Positions 38,701 through 52,442 are shown, counted from the stretch's first letter. The stretch is 64,000 bases of DNA from Dicaeum eximium (GCA_013396995.1 VWZP01008261.1:248001-312000); one strand, 5' to 3'. Made by a program: numbers and translations. The notes: generated by a model not told the origin, from the letters alone.

Positions 38701-41384
38701 CAAAATGTAAATATACTGTTAAAATTGCCTGTTTCATTAAAAAAAAAACCCAACAAAATTGCATATAACTCAACATTTTTCAAAATCAATCAATAAAGAT
38801 GTGCTTTGTGGTTTTCTTCCTAGAGATGCAAACACAGACAAGAATTAAAAAAACCAAAAACCCCAAACTGCTGGTTTATATGGGTGTTTCAATCTAAAAG
38901 GATTCAAAGCTCACTCATTCATGCATTTGTTTTTTGGTTTTGGGGGTGTGCTAGTTTTGCAATAATTGATTTTTGGTGAAGAGAGTGAAAAAAATTAGCG
39001 ATGGAACCAGCTAGGGTGGTGTGATGTTTATGTTTTTGACAAGAGTTATGTTAGTATGCATTAATCTGTATCTTTGCAGCATTTTTGACAGGTACACCAA
39101 TGGAGAACCTACCTCATCCTTTAGATAAATGAAATAATGGGAACAAACTCCCTAAATACTGACAATGTTAAACAGAAATCTTCATAATTAGAGAGATATT
39201 GTATGTAACACTTCTTAAGCACTTTCAGTTTTGTAGTAGTATTATTTAAGTCAACAGTGGCTCTGTTCATTAAATTCCATTAATATCACAACAACGTTCT
39301 GCATAAAGGCATGTGGAGGGCAAGGTGTTGTGCCATTAATGTGTAATATAAACAATATTTCTTCAGTACTCTCAGCATGATTCAACCTGACTTTAATCCA
39401 GAAGTGTCCATTATTTTTTAACCTAATGCAGTGTGTATTGTGACCTGCTGTAACAAACAATAACCTCCCTGCCAAAGGCCAGTCTTCAGCAGTTCCTTTT
39501 TAGTGGGCATCGCTCTTTGTGGGGAGAATTTCTCAGAAGTTGTTTGAAGACATTGAAACTGATATCCTGAAACTTCACTGGAAAGGAAGTGATTAGCACT
39601 CAGATACACTGGGGAAGCTGCCTTAAAGCACTCCATAAAGTTTAGAGCTCAATTCTGTTGCTGTTACTTTTCCACAAGAAGTTAATGGGAGAAAATTCTA
39701 GACACCACAGCTCCACAAGAAGCATCCACACAAAGCAATGTGAAGACTGGAGACTAAAATACACTAATAACATCAATAAAAGCACGACAAAATACAACTT
39801 ACTTTCTACTTTGGGGCTTCATTTTTCAAGCATAAACTCAATGTTTAAATTTTTTTTTAGCATCTCCTTATAAAAGGGACAGCTCTCTTGCTTCACCCAA
39901 TCACCACAGGGTTAAATCTTTTGTGTTGTTGTATGCTGGAATGAAAATTAGAGCTTTCAAAATTACACATTAAAAGGAAAAAAAAAAAATCAAAAAATAC
40001 AAGAACTGGCCCTCAGAATCCAATAAGCCAGTGGTTGGAACATGGGAACCGAAAATTACAATGAATGCCTCAAAAAAACCCCACAAAAAATCCTTTAGAC
40101 TTAACTTTCCTCAGTAATTTAGCCTCTAGGCATCTCTACTCTGAGTAAGGTGGCTAGGCCAACCTGGTACATGCATGTAATTGTTTATTCTCCCATCAAA
40201 AACTCCATCCCTCATCTGACAAATATTTATCCTAGAAACAAAAAAACCCTTGTAATTTTCTATCAAACATAGAAGTTCAATGTAGTGGTTATGCTTCAAC
40301 AGTATTCTAATGACTGTTTTAACACTTGGTTAATTTAATTTATGTTTACCCTCTAAACTGACCATTCTTCCACATAAATATTTTATGGACTCATGTGTTG
40401 CATCCATACATTCTTCACAAATGCTCTGCATTCTGAAATTAATATCAATCAAGTTTCATAACATTCCTACACTATCCTCTATTTTGTTATGCTACCTATT
40501 TTGGTTTTCTTTTTCTATTGTTATTCAAACTGCTATTGCCTCCTTTGTAGTGATTCAGTTACTATAGAAACAGTTGTACATGCAAACCTGAGTTGAATTC
40601 ACTAGCATGGAATAAAAAAATTATCATTTGATTGAATAGTTTGAATTGCTGGAATAACAAAATGTGAAAAATTCATGTGTTGGCTAAAATTCACACCTTG
40701 CCTAGATTCAGTATGCAACTTCAATAGTGAAATGTTATAGGTTGGTAATAAATAAACAAATAGCAATGTTTTAAGCATGCTTAATCCCATCTAATATTAA
40801 CACTGAGTTATGTATTTTATTGAATTGCTCTTCCAGTGAAAGGCTTTAAATGTAAAGATTTATTTCACAACAAAACTCCAAGTGATTCATCATTCCAGTA
40901 ATTTGTATTAATTTAAAGCTACTGGATAAATTTACTACAATAAATTGTCTTGTGTTGATAAAAAGAACTGCATTGGGTCAAAGTTACCAACATTAGGATG
41001 TCTGAATTTTCTTTCAGTGCTTTATATAAATTGAAGCTAGATCAGGCTGAGACTTTACAATTGATTTTTCACCAATTCCTTTCCTGATTAATACATTAGA
41101 TTATTTTTCAACTTTTTTTTTTCAACAGATAAGAGTACTTATAAGCAAATATGAAATGTACATACACCACACAGAGAAATTTTCATACATTTGTAAACTG
41201 CCTTACCTTTCAGGATTATAAAAATTCAATTAATTAATTAAAAAGCCAATAAATTGGCTTCCATAATGTGCTATAGTTGGTTTATGTAGTGCCATCTTAG
41301 CTAGCTCTGCTTTAACAACTAATTACTACAACACTGAAAAAAATGCTTAAAAGCTCACTCCAGCCTAAATACCTATAATGATTT
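35743..41384. other. Long non-coding stretch, no gene seen
   Basis: No recognised exon, RNA gene or repeat family. Low-complexity items include an A/C run at about 37316-37352, a GAGAGAGAGATAGA run near 37971-37984 and an AT-rich tract at 38400-38444. A small perfect inverted repeat, AAGCCAAT/ATTGGCTT, lies at 41243-41260 just after TTAATTAATTAA. Confidence 0.5.
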
Positions 41385-41825
41385 TTTTTACAGGTGACAA
41401 AAGCCTTTCAAACAGCCAAAATCAGAGCTGACAGCTCACCCTCCATCAAGAACCATGTTAATGAGCTTTTGGTGTCATTTCTGTGTGCACTGCAGACCCC
41501 AGCTCCTCCAAAATCTGCTGTTCTGATCCCCTCAGCTTTCGGCCTCTGCTGCTCCATCATTTAAATATCTAAGCCAAGCTGAAGTTTTTTAAACATATTT
41601 GATTGTTTGTTTCGCTCAAGAGCTACTCAGAGTGAGACTATTAATTACTATTATTTGTGCTGAACTCAAAGGAAAATGTTCCAGTGGTTTCAAAGAGCTT
41701 TGAATCAGGCCCAAAGGGCTTAAATCGGATCTAATTTATTCCTGGACTTTACTGACCCTTTGCACAGCGATGAATTTAAGCTATCTTGAAATTACTAATT
41801 AAATAGGCCAAGAATATATTTTTAA
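41385..41825. promoter_or_regulatory. Candidate conserved non-coding element (inference)
   Basis: The stretch is poor in homopolymers compared with its surroundings. It carries several TAAT/ATTA homeodomain-type cores and CTTTGAA (TCF/LEF-like) near 41699, with intermixed GC-richer words such as AGGCCCAAAGGGCTTAAATC. That texture is typical of vertebrate developmental enhancers. No alignment was possible, so conservation is a guess from texture alone. Confidence 0.25.
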
Positions 41826-42039
41826 TGTTTTTTTCAATTTGAACTACACTGAAAAATTACATCTGTAAGATTTGGAAACTTTTCTCAAAGCTTTTCTGGA
41901 TCTATATTACAGTCTATGTATTAGTAATTTTTTTTTTTTTACATCAATCAGTTATTTTTGAACCAGTAGATGATACTGATAAGTATATGCTGATTAAAGA
42001 ATACAATTGTGTGACAATGACTTAATTTTAAGAGAAGGC

Positions 42040-42240
42040 CAACTGATAAAAATAGAAGGGCATAATTCAGGGAACAATTATCCACCTCAGTGAAGGAGTT
42101 CTACAGACTTAATTACAAAAGTGTACAGAATGCATTACTGTCAATTAGAGCACACCCTGTTCAATTCATTAAAGCCCTCTCCCCTGTGCAGAAGTGACAA
42201 ATACTTCATTATGCCCTGGAGAAAAAGGAAGAACAAAAAG
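42040..42240. promoter_or_regulatory. Candidate conserved non-coding element (inference)
   Basis: A balanced, complex stretch with AGGGCATAATTCAGGGAAC, ACAGACTTAATTACAAAAG and TGTCAATTAGAGCACACC. The TTAATTA and CAATTA cores suit homeodomain factors. It contains no ORF of note and no repeat family that I recognise. The evidence is composition and motif texture only. Confidence 0.25.
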
Positions 42241-45200
42241 GGGTAATGTTAAATGAAAAAGGGACTGATCTGTTCATAACACAGAAGTATATTATATATA
42301 CTATATGTATATATTAAGGAATCTGGAAAGGGATAAAACTAGAAGAGGAAAAATTGCCTAAGGAGAGGTCTAATTTGTTTACAGAGGAGTTAGGATGGAG
42401 ATTTACTACAGTAATTAAGCTATTATTCAATGACAAAATGAAAAAAAAGAAGCAATTACTAAAGAAACCCCACTGACACTTGGCCTAAAAAGATACACAC
42501 CTTGCCAAGAATGAGAAAGGTAAAATAAACAGCAACAGAATTCTTAAAAAATGGTTTTACTAAAAACCAAATGAACCAACTTAGACCTGTCACCATGTCA
42601 TTTTTCACTTTCCTGGTCTTCTCCATGTTCTTCTGATGCCAGACTGAAGTATCACTCCCAGTTCCCAAACATAGAAATAGAGACACCTTATAATAGTCTG
42701 GAAGAAGTCTCTTTATCACTCTTGGAGTATTTAGTTTCATTACTAGTACTGCTTTGAAATATAAATTTTAAACAATATTTGAGGTAATATTCATGTTGTG
42801 CCACACAGCAGTCGTACTCTCATTAACATTTCTGTGGTTCTTGATTCAGGGACAGAAACTTTAAATTTGCAATGGAGACCTTTTTTCAGTATATATCTTT
42901 CATATGCCTTAGCTAAATTCCAAATAATCACACGATTCCAGTAAAATGTTGTCTATTAATACTAATAGACTCCTAAAATATGTCCACAGTCACTGCAAAG
43001 TTAATCTGGGTAACTTTACTCCAGCATCTTCCAAGCCAGCAAACAGCAGGCACAAATCCCAGCACTGAAGTCACATTACAAACCAAACAGAGCTAAGTCC
43101 CATGCAAAAACCACAATCCACTGTAGGAAACCCCTGATCTCAAGCTCTTCTGCACTAAACCTGCCTTGATAGTTACAGACCTTACTGGCTGTTACAAAAT
43201 TTAAAAATTAGTGTTGATTCCTTATAATTATTTGCCTGCTTTGACTTAAGCTTTAGAAGAATTCTTTGGCAGTTTCCGCTCCTTTTGCATTTCATTTTTT
43301 TCTCCCAAAGCTATTCTAGGCCCTACTCAGACAAGTGATAATTATTTCCTATACAGAGATTTACACATCACCTGCTTAATTTTAGTAATTAACCTCAACA
43401 CACTGCTATGCGGGTAAAGCGTGAATGGAAAGTAAGTTTCCTTGCTTGCCTGTCACAAGCAAACCTGTCAGCTAAATTCCAATTAAAGGCTCAGTTTAAT
43501 TAGACAGGGTCTTGCATATGAGTATCTAACTGCTATGACACCATGCAGGAACTCATTCTCCTTCTACATATCCCAAAATATATCAAAACAAATCACGTGT
43601 GTGGCAGTGATTTAGAGCCACTCAGCTGCACTCCTAATGAGAGGGAGGGAGATGATGAAGCTGATCACTTCCATTGCATTGCTAGTTCAGAGAACATGTG
43701 ACAAAGCCTTCCAATAAGTCATGTAGTCAGTGACAATGAACTGCAAATTGGCACAGGGGAGGAGAACACCTTTCCTTAAGACTTCTCTCAAAACAAAAGC
43801 ATGCAGGTGTCCCATAGATAACACCATCATTTTCAGTGAAGATTTTTTTCCTTCAAGAAATGCAAAAGCAGAGGCCATCTGATGATTTTGCTGTTTATAT
43901 CCAGTTATTACCCATCAAAAATATTTCTGCTTTATCATGTTGCTGATCGTAGTCCACCAAAGAATCTAAGAAGAGAGGCTCAATATGCTAAATTTGTACT
44001 GTAATTACACACCTAGTAGTTTTTCCTTGTTACAAAGAAAAGCAACCAAAGAGCTAAGATGCTATTAAATCACTAAGGCATATTACAAATAGTCATGTCA
44101 GTAATGTATTTTTATGTTGCAAAGAACAGCACTGAGCAATAGTTATGCTGAACTATGATTTGTTCCTTAAATGATGGATCTTGTTCTATTAATTATATTA
44201 AACATTCTCTAGACAGACATGTTATTCAGTGATAATTTTTATTTAAAATAATACAATTCAACCTGCAGAACATGTTTGACCAGGTTAAATGCATTCAGAA
44301 AGTAAAACATGCTTTCCTCTCTCATATTTAATGTGACCCATTTTATATTAAATTGAGAATGTTTGGACTTCAGAAAGGATACAGAACAGAGCCCTAAATC
44401 AGTACAATATGCAAAAAAAAAAAAAAAAATCACATTGAATATGTATCAGGGAAAATTATTTCTTCCCCAACTGAACACAGAATTTCTAAAGGGGATTAGG
44501 AAGCGTTATGGGAGAAATATTGCAAATGCATTAATGGAACACAAATGTGCCCTTTACTTCTTGACACTTCATTTGGAAAACACCAAGCAGGTATTAATTA
44601 AGATAACAAGTGACCCATACTTTTAATCTTTTGCTTTAATGACTGATGAAAATTTATAAACTTTAATGCTACTTCTTCACTGACGCAGAGCTAAAATATA
44701 CAAGAAGAGAATAACACAGACCTAATTTAGCAAGTAAAAAAATTTCACTTTTGATTTCAACATATACCTATGAAACATGGGCAAAAAATTCAAGTATTCC
44801 TTGATTTCCTTCCTCTGGGAAATCTCACCAGGAAGCAGCGGACAATTTGTCAGTTTTACAGAAGAATTGTCAGCTCATGACAGGTTGTAGTGTAGGAGCT
44901 GGTATGCCTAAGAACATCTGTACCAAAATGAAGTCTCTACATTTATCTGGTTACATTTTCCATTAGAAGCTACCTCCCTTCTAACTGCGAAATTAATAAA
45001 AGAAATGAACGTTTGCTTATCATTTAAAAGGTGTGCCAGCTATTTCTACACATAACCTTTATTCCCTTGTCATTGACATAAGCTTATTTATCTCAAGGAA
45101 TGAGGGGAATAAATTACCCCTCCTGCAATCACAGAAATTCAGTTGTGCACGTTCTTTAAAAACATAAAGCAAGACTTACATTGATAAGAGTTATTCCTAC

Positions 45201-46539
45201 ATTTACAAAATGTTTACTTCAAACAACATATCAGGTAATACCAAGTATTTTTCTACTGTTTTTATTATGGTATCAGCTACATTTCTAGGGACTAAAGTTT
45301 CTAAAATGGAATAGAACACCATGGTCATAGAGCTCTCTGAGCTTGAAAGAAGGTGAGCAAGCCATTTTGGGAGTAGAGCAGTATAAATTGACTCAAAAAT
45401 AAGCTTTGTTTCCTTTTATATACAGTTTAGTAGACAGCAGTTGATTGAGAATTACAGCTAGTTCTCAGCATGGCTCTCCACATCAAAACTCACTGCTTTA
45501 AGTACCCACTGACCCTGATCCTATTTTGAATTTAACTTTTTACTCAAAGCAATGGAACAACATTTCCACCTTAGTCCTGAAGTGTTTGAGTACTATAACA
45601 TTGTCCAACTGCATCAGGAAGGTTCTAAACTTCTGGGTTTTGATATGGAGAATTTCTTACATTTTTGTATTTATTTAGAGAAGGCATAGGCAGACGAAAA
45701 ATCAAAAATTTTTTTTAAAATCATATTTTTGTAAATCCTAGTTACCTAACTGTTGGCAGAAATGGTGTCTTATCTTTAGGAGGCTCTTAGATGCTGCTGA
45801 GCCATGAAATGGCTGAAGCAAGAGAACATCAGCATTTCCCATTGCCCTTTTTGTCATGTCCACTATCAGCATTAACTCCAGGAAAATAGTCACATACCAT
45901 ATTAAACCATCAAGGGCTACATTTGTAAGTAATTTGGCAAACAGCTGGTCTCTGTAGACCTTTGCCTGAATTTCTCTGTCATTTACATGTTACTAATAAT
46001 TATACTCAGCACGGAAGTTTTCTTTGCAATTAGTTCTTTTAAGTGCATCAGAGCCTGAGAAGACATATATTCATTTGACAGTCTTCTAATTGCTTTTTAT
46101 GTTGTCATCTTTAAAGCAAAGGAGCTTTATGATCCTAAACCTTTAAAACATTTTAATTTTTCTGAGAACATGATATTAAAGGGCTGAGAACTGTGGTCAG
46201 ATTAAACCAGTGTAACTAATTTGAAGACCCATGAAGCCTTTGCAATGCATCAGTTCTGTCAGTCAGACATTTTTCCTCTTTACAAGACTACACAAAAATA
46301 TGACAAACCACGTCTTATGAGAGTAAAGATTTGCTTCATACTTACTATCTTTAATGCTTTCTGTCTAGCCAGATTGCTGTAGGGACTTTGTTACACGTAC
46401 TACCTAAACGAAGATTGTTTCCTTCATATCCATGTTAAATGACTGTGAGAGACTGAAATGTTATAGGTAATGGTTTAAACATTTTTATGGAAGAGTTTTT
46501 GCCCATTATGGCTAAACTGAATAAAGAGGCTGAGACCAC
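42241..46539. other. Non-coding stretch, no gene seen
   Basis: Includes a (TA)n-like run at about 42290-42316 and A17 at 44413-44429. The intervals around 43380-43680 and 44960-45130 have the same quiet, complex texture as the candidate conserved elements upstream. No coding exon is recognised. Confidence 0.5.
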
Positions 46540-47760
46540 CCAAACCCATCCCTCCTTCACCTGCAGCTTTGAGCTGGGACTTGAGCTGCCTAACAGAACC
46601 TGGGATAGGATAAAGGTGTCACTATTGTTCAATTCCCTCTGGTCTAGGGCCAAGGAAACAAGACTAAGGCAGGAGAATGTCCACAAGAAAGCCAAACCCA
46701 GCAGCTGTCCTGAAGATCAGCTGGGCCAGGCTGGGGCTGAGGCCAGGTTTGCACACCCTGCCCCACACCAGCGAGGGAGGAGGAGAGCTCTGGGGCTGTG
46801 GGTCACCTCTGGTCACAGGCAGAGAACACCCATCCTCCCCCACACACAGTGTCTCACTGTAAAACCCCCACCCTGGGAAGGCCACATCCAGGGACATTCC
46901 CGTGAGAGCAGCTGGGGAGGTGCCATAACCCATCAAACACCCCCAAATCCTGATGCAAAGGGATGCAACAGACCCAGATCTGCTGCAAGAGGCTCTGGCA
47001 AACTTTCCCCTGCCAGGGGAGGTACCTGGGCCTTCCCACCCGGCCCAAGGGTGGATCAACCCCCTGAACTCCAGGTTTGCAGGGCACCCTCAGCACCAAG
47101 AAGATCTGATGGAGAGCATCAACAGGATGCTGTTGGCATCCACAGAGCAGTGAGTTTTTTCTTCTTAATGTATCTCTATCACTTTCTCTCCTCTGCAACC
47201 ACCTCTCTCTCTTCCTCTCATTTCCTGTTACATAGAATCCTTGCTATTAACTTGCTGTATGGTCTCGTTTGCACCTTAATTCAGGCAAAGGCATCGCTCT
47301 AACAATTTTAATAACCAGGTCATAACCATGACTTTTTCTCTTATTTGCCTGGAAAGATTTTCTTCTACCCTCTAAGGCATTTGCTCAGTTATTTGCAAGT
47401 TCTCCCCTCCCATTAGTACTCAGTATGGTTCAAGCATTCAGTCTTAATAAAAGGCTCCGCAACCTTTTTGCTCCAGTAGTACTAATCACTTTTGCCATTC
47501 CACTTTCAACCTTTTTTATTAACAAAGGCTGGGCTGGCATTAACAATTCAGCAGGACAGGAGATCAGTAGATCAAAGCAGATCAAAGAAGATGGTGCTGA
47601 GCACGCTCCATTGCCAACCCTGCTTTGAAAGTTTGCGTTTGAATTTAGACTGTGTCTTCTGGACCGAGCACCCCAAACATGCAGTTCAAGGCTGACCAAA
47701 GGAGAGATGGATTTGGACCCTCACAGTTCTGTTAAGCAAGAGCAGAAGGTGAGCTACCTA
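46540..47760 (+). mobile_element. GC-richer block, probable old LTR-type or other repeat insertion, with a long ORF
   Basis: Composition changes sharply to GC-rich at about 46540-47150. A polypyrimidine run follows (47176-47222), then an AATAAA within CTTAATAAAAGGCTCC near 47445. The part from about 47220 (CATTTCCTGTTACATAGAAT) to 47760 has the feel of an avian LTR that I half remember, hence the call. A 271-codon ORF runs through it at 46487-47302. Its translation is P/R/G/H-rich with no recognised retroviral or cellular domain. A different frame at 46929-47153 gives a more protein-like stretch (DPDLLQEALANFPLPGEV). A strong 5' splice-site-like GTGAGT lies at 47150-47155, so an exon is an alternative reading. 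Confidence 0.35.
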
Positions 47761-48431
47761 TCTGACATTCTTCAAACAATATCTACTAGTCTGTATGTCA
47801 TAACCATCCTTTTTAATGCCCTCTATGTAACAATCAACCATCCACTTACTGTATGACATACATGCAAGAAGATAATTTACACGTAAAATAATCAGTGCTG
47901 TTAAAATGGCATCCATTTTTTAATCTGGGTGCTTTTATCACAGTTGCATAGAACATTCTTGAAAATGTTTGAGATACTCTGATAGCTATTTGCAAGAGGT
48001 ATTATCCAATGTCATAAATATCCTGTGCAGCATGTGAAACATTTGTCTATCAAACAATGTATAGGTTCTTCCTTGCACTTTGAACTTGGACTGTAATTTC
48101 CACCTTACTGTTGAATCAAAGTTAGACTGTATTTATACTTGTCTTCTGAATAACCCATTTTTCTTCTAAGCAAAGGGAGAAAGGAGGTCTCAATAACTGC
48201 TTAATAAATTACTGTAGAACAGTAATGCTATTACTGAAATCATTCCCATCATGGAAGGTGATTTAAGTGTGAAAAAAGCCTTGGAATGGTTTCAGATCCT
48301 CTTACTTAGGATATTTTCAGTAAAACCAAATATAACATGAAACACAACCCCTAGACAGCACAAACACATTCTTGTTTTCTTTTCCTGATTTGTATATACA
48401 AAGATGCTTCAATTGCATATCTACATAAATC
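47761..48431. other. Non-coding stretch, no gene seen
   Basis: AT-rich, with no recognised exon, RNA or repeat. Confidence 0.6.
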
Positions 48432-48473
48432 ATAAAAAACCAACTGAGTCACAAAAGATTCTTGGATTAAAAA
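48432..48473. repeat. Short direct repeat, copy 1
   Basis: This 42-bp segment matches 49710-49751 at 39 of 42 positions, including AAAGATTCTTGGATTAAAAA. The copies lie 1.28 kb apart in the same orientation. Confidence 0.85.
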
Positions 48474-49214
48474 GGATCAAATACACCACAAACTAACATT
48501 CAGTTCATCAACCAGTGTTAATCAGGATACCTCCACTGAGGTCAAATTTATGCTAGCTAAGAATCCAGCCTTAGATTTAATGATCTAATTGGCAATGAAG
48601 CAGAAAGATAGGTTTACAAAATCCACAGTGAGGAAACAGAAGAAAAATAGAAAGAAAGAAATATTCTGGCAGCAATCCAGCATTCATAACTGAACTAATG
48701 TTCAATTACTGTGAAATGCTTTATGGAAATAAATGTTAGTTCTACAGGAATCCCAAATGAGCTCATTACAATCAATGCTATTAAAACAAAGTGCTACTAA
48801 TATGCCAAACAACTGTGATTGCAGTTTCATAAACTAGTGTTTAATATCCATCAGAGATTAACAAAAATCTTCTGTAATAACTAAACATAATGATGTGTCT
48901 AATTTGAAATTATGACATGGATGATAATGTTAATTAGCCTTGCACACACAGTGCCATATGTAAAAGACATTACAATACCTAAAGGTTACTGAAGTATCAC
49001 AAAACTATTCTTAGGGTGTTTTATATCATAAGAATAGGAAAACCATAAAATCATTACATCATCTAATCATTCACTTGTTTTAATTTTTTTCCCAAAGCCA
49101 AACTGTTTATGAACACATTCTTTTGCTTAGAAAGCTTTAATTAGTATAGAACTTAAACATGGCATTTAATCATCACTTTCAGATTCCTAAATGACAGCTA
49201 AAAAAAACCCCCAA
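48474..49214. other. Non-coding stretch between short direct repeats
   Basis: No gene or recognised repeat seen. The base texture is complex and AT-rich. Confidence 0.55.
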
Positions 49215-49683
49215 CAATTAAATACTTACACAAATATATGCTATTAGTAGATATCAGTTCCCCATAAAGGGGAAAACCATGAAATTATGTCAAACTGTTC
49301 AGCCTGAATGTTCCCAAGGGCCTTTCCCAACAGAGAACGACACATTTTTGTTAGAGTACAATGGGCGATTTTATCTGAAAATTTATTTACAAAGCAGTTG
49401 CACAGGCACCACAGTAGGCACTGAAATTTCCCTGATGGAAAAGGTTTCACTTAAAACACACACACACAGCTCAGCAACAGATTTTAAACACAGCACATCT
49501 GTGGAGTTCACAGTTGAAGCACATCGGGAGGACAATATCTACACAGAAAATGGTGCCACTCATACTACACATTCTGAGGGTCTGTGTTTTTCAACAAGTC
49601 TGACAGGTTCCCATCTCGTTTGGAAATGTGTAAATTTAAACACCATCCTCACACTGAGTGGAAAATTACCAGTGAGCGTTTAG
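49215..49683 (+). other. Open stretch of about 156 codons (ATG at 49279), probably not coding
   Basis: The frame is open from after a TAA near 49212 to the stop at 49681-49683. The first ATG gives 134 residues. The translation is T/S/E-rich with scattered C, and a short CA run at 49457-49468 contributes THTH. No domain, signal peptide or splice pattern is recognised. It ends next to a (GGAT)n run, which suggests no functional 3' end. It is listed only because the open length is above the local background. Confidence 0.1.
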
Positions 49684-49709
49684 GATGGATGGATGGATAG
49701 AAAAGCCAT

Positions 49710-49751
49710 ATAAAAAGCCAACTTAGTCACGAAAGATTCTTGGATTAAAAA
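49710..49751. repeat. Short direct repeat, copy 2
   Basis: Matches 48432-48473 at 39 of 42 positions. It is preceded by a (GGAT)n microsatellite at about 49683-49697. Confidence 0.85.
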
Positions 49752-52442
49752 TTCTATGACTTACTAAAATACACTATTTTTATGTGCTACCTTTAGTAGT
49801 GACTTAACACAGAACTTTAAAACTGACCTAACCAGAAGGCAGTATGGTCCAGCACTTCTAGCTGGGCCAATCTTTGTTGGAGCTAAACAATTCTGTTTCC
49901 AGACAACATTCTGACATGATTCTGTTTTCAGACCTGACCAATACCAGCTACTTTTTAAATGCAAAACACACTTCACATTTTTTTCCTCTCACTCAATGCT
50001 CTTCAAGTTTAAAATTGCCTTATGCAGAAAATGCAGAGTACTGAGTGATTGCAAATTGCCAGAAGATTCCAAGTACACTTCAAGAGCTCTTCAGGTACAC
50101 CAAAAGCTTGGAAAATTGTTTTTCTTAGATCTGTATTTATACACAATTTTTCCAAATTATATTCTAGAATTGCTTCTTCTGTGAGATATTTAGGCTGTGT
50201 ATTTTCTAGTTAAAGACATAATTAGCACTGCATAAGGACAAAAACTGTTTTGCAAAGGACTGGGATGCAGAAAGTGAATTTCCAAATTCAAAGAGATTTC
50301 ACTGATTCAAAATATCCTCTAAATAGTCTTTGCAAGATAGTCATTTCATAACACAAACAGGGAAAATGGTACCATTTAAAATGAATAAGAATAAAGCCAA
50401 ATGTTCTTGTTCCATTAACTTAATGTAAAAAAAAAAAAAGGGACATTCTGTAGCATTAAAATTTCTCTTTTCCTCTCCCATCTCTAGGGGTTTTGTTCAA
50501 AATTTTACTTGAAGAAAATGTCTCATTGAATGCAATTTTTTTCTTTCCCAATCCCAGTAGCCACTTCTTGTCAACACCAGCATTTTTGCAGCTGTGATTT
50601 TGATGAGGTTTTAAATCACAACTCTGTCACTGAGATTATTCATATGAAAGGCCACCAGACCACAATATATTTTTGCCATTCTTAAAACACCACTGATATT
50701 TAAAAAACAAACTTATTTTAGAACTTCCTTCAAATTGTTTCAAACAACTGTTGCTACTCCTTGAAAGATCAGCACTACCATCCTCGTGTGAGAACATCAC
50801 AAGGGTGACCCAGAAAAACGAAGTATCTTGCCTTTTGCCAGTAATATTTTCAGTGCAACAGTTCCTTTCCCGCCCCCACCCTTCATTTTCTCTTGACCAA
50901 TATTTATTTATACTTGAACTAAAGTTTATCTTTCAAACTACCAGGTCTGAAAACAGCTTCAGGTAAAGCAGCCACTAAGGGATAATCTTCTTTTGCATCC
51001 TCCAGTTTTTGGTCAGAAATAATATTTTCAACCAAAATCATCTACACAGTTATTAGAATAAAAAAAATCTTTGGAGTTTGTTTTTTTTTTTTTTTTCAGT
51101 TTTTCTGATGGAACATCATGTATCAGAATAATTTCCACATGGATCTGATTGCAAATGGAAATTAAAACAATTTCATAGAATTAGAGGATTAAGTAAAAAA
51201 AAATCTCTATGCTTTAGAACCTTACACAAATTTGCAACAACTACCTGGAGAATAATCAACTTTTTTTTTTATTTGTGTTAACACACTTGCACTTATGAGA
51301 AGCCCAACAATAATATAGCAAGATCTAAGGGGAAATAAATATGTTTAAAAAGAAAAAAAAAAGAAAAATAAAGATCACCCAGAAAGTTGTTAAAAAGTAG
51401 GAAGCTTAGCTGAAAAAAAATTTTAAAATGCTAACTCTTCAAGTTTTTACATACCATTACTAAAATTACAATTCCTAAGATGAGACAAGTATAAACATAA
51501 AAATATAACCACAGAGTATTTATGGACAGAAAAAATATTTTCTGGGCTTCCAGAATCATGCAACACTTTTAAGAAAAAATGGCAGGCACAACATAAGAGC
51601 CTGTAATTATTATAAGTTTCTCTGCTGTGGAAACTGCTACTCAGCAGTAAATAAAAGTGAAAATAATTATTTCCTGCCAAAAAAATTTCAACTTTACTTT
51701 TTATCATTCCAACAGTTTCATCAACAAGATAACAATATTTTGTTCTCCCAACTTTGAAAGCAGAACCATGTGAATTAATAGCTAATTCAGATTTAAAATT
51801 AATGAGCTTCACCGCGTTGATTTCTCTCCAATTTTCCCGAATAGAATTTCCTTGAAATAGTCTTTCACATAATACATAATCTTATAAGTCCCAATTGAGT
51901 AACAATAAAGTCTCGTTAGTCTTTGTCACCCCATAATCATTCATGCTGCATTTTAAACAATCAACATAAATTGCTGCCTTGGGAAATTATTTTGGAGTTA
52001 CAGAAGACATATGTGCCAGTTTAAGTTGTAGTTTCTTCTTGTAAAGCATTTTTTACTAAAGAAGTCTTACTGGCCATACAAGACTGTTTTCTTATTAAAT
52101 TACCTTTTTTCTTCTGCTAAGTGTGAATTACTCCTGACATATGTTAAATCCTTACTGCCTACCTACTTTCTAACAGCTCTACTTAAAAACAGCATTTCTT
52201 ACAAAGGTGAAAATGGAGATTTATATATTTTAAAGGAACACTTCAAAGCAATTCCAAATAAGAGGGAAAAAAAAAAAAAACCATGCAGAGGTATTTTTTT
52301 CACAAAGAAGGAATTTCACAGGACAAGTCCTTATTTCAAGGGATTTCTTTAATTTTCCCCATACCTCATTGTCAAGTCATCTGTTTCTGCCATTTTGACA
52401 ACATTTATGATGGAACCAGCCCTTCATTTGCTGAACTACCAA
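49752..52442. other. Non-coding stretch, no gene seen
   Basis: Contains T16 at 51081-51096, A14 at 52267-52280 and several shorter A/T runs. The 121-codon minus-strand ORF at 51447-51812 has no recognisable domain. Confidence 0.55.
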
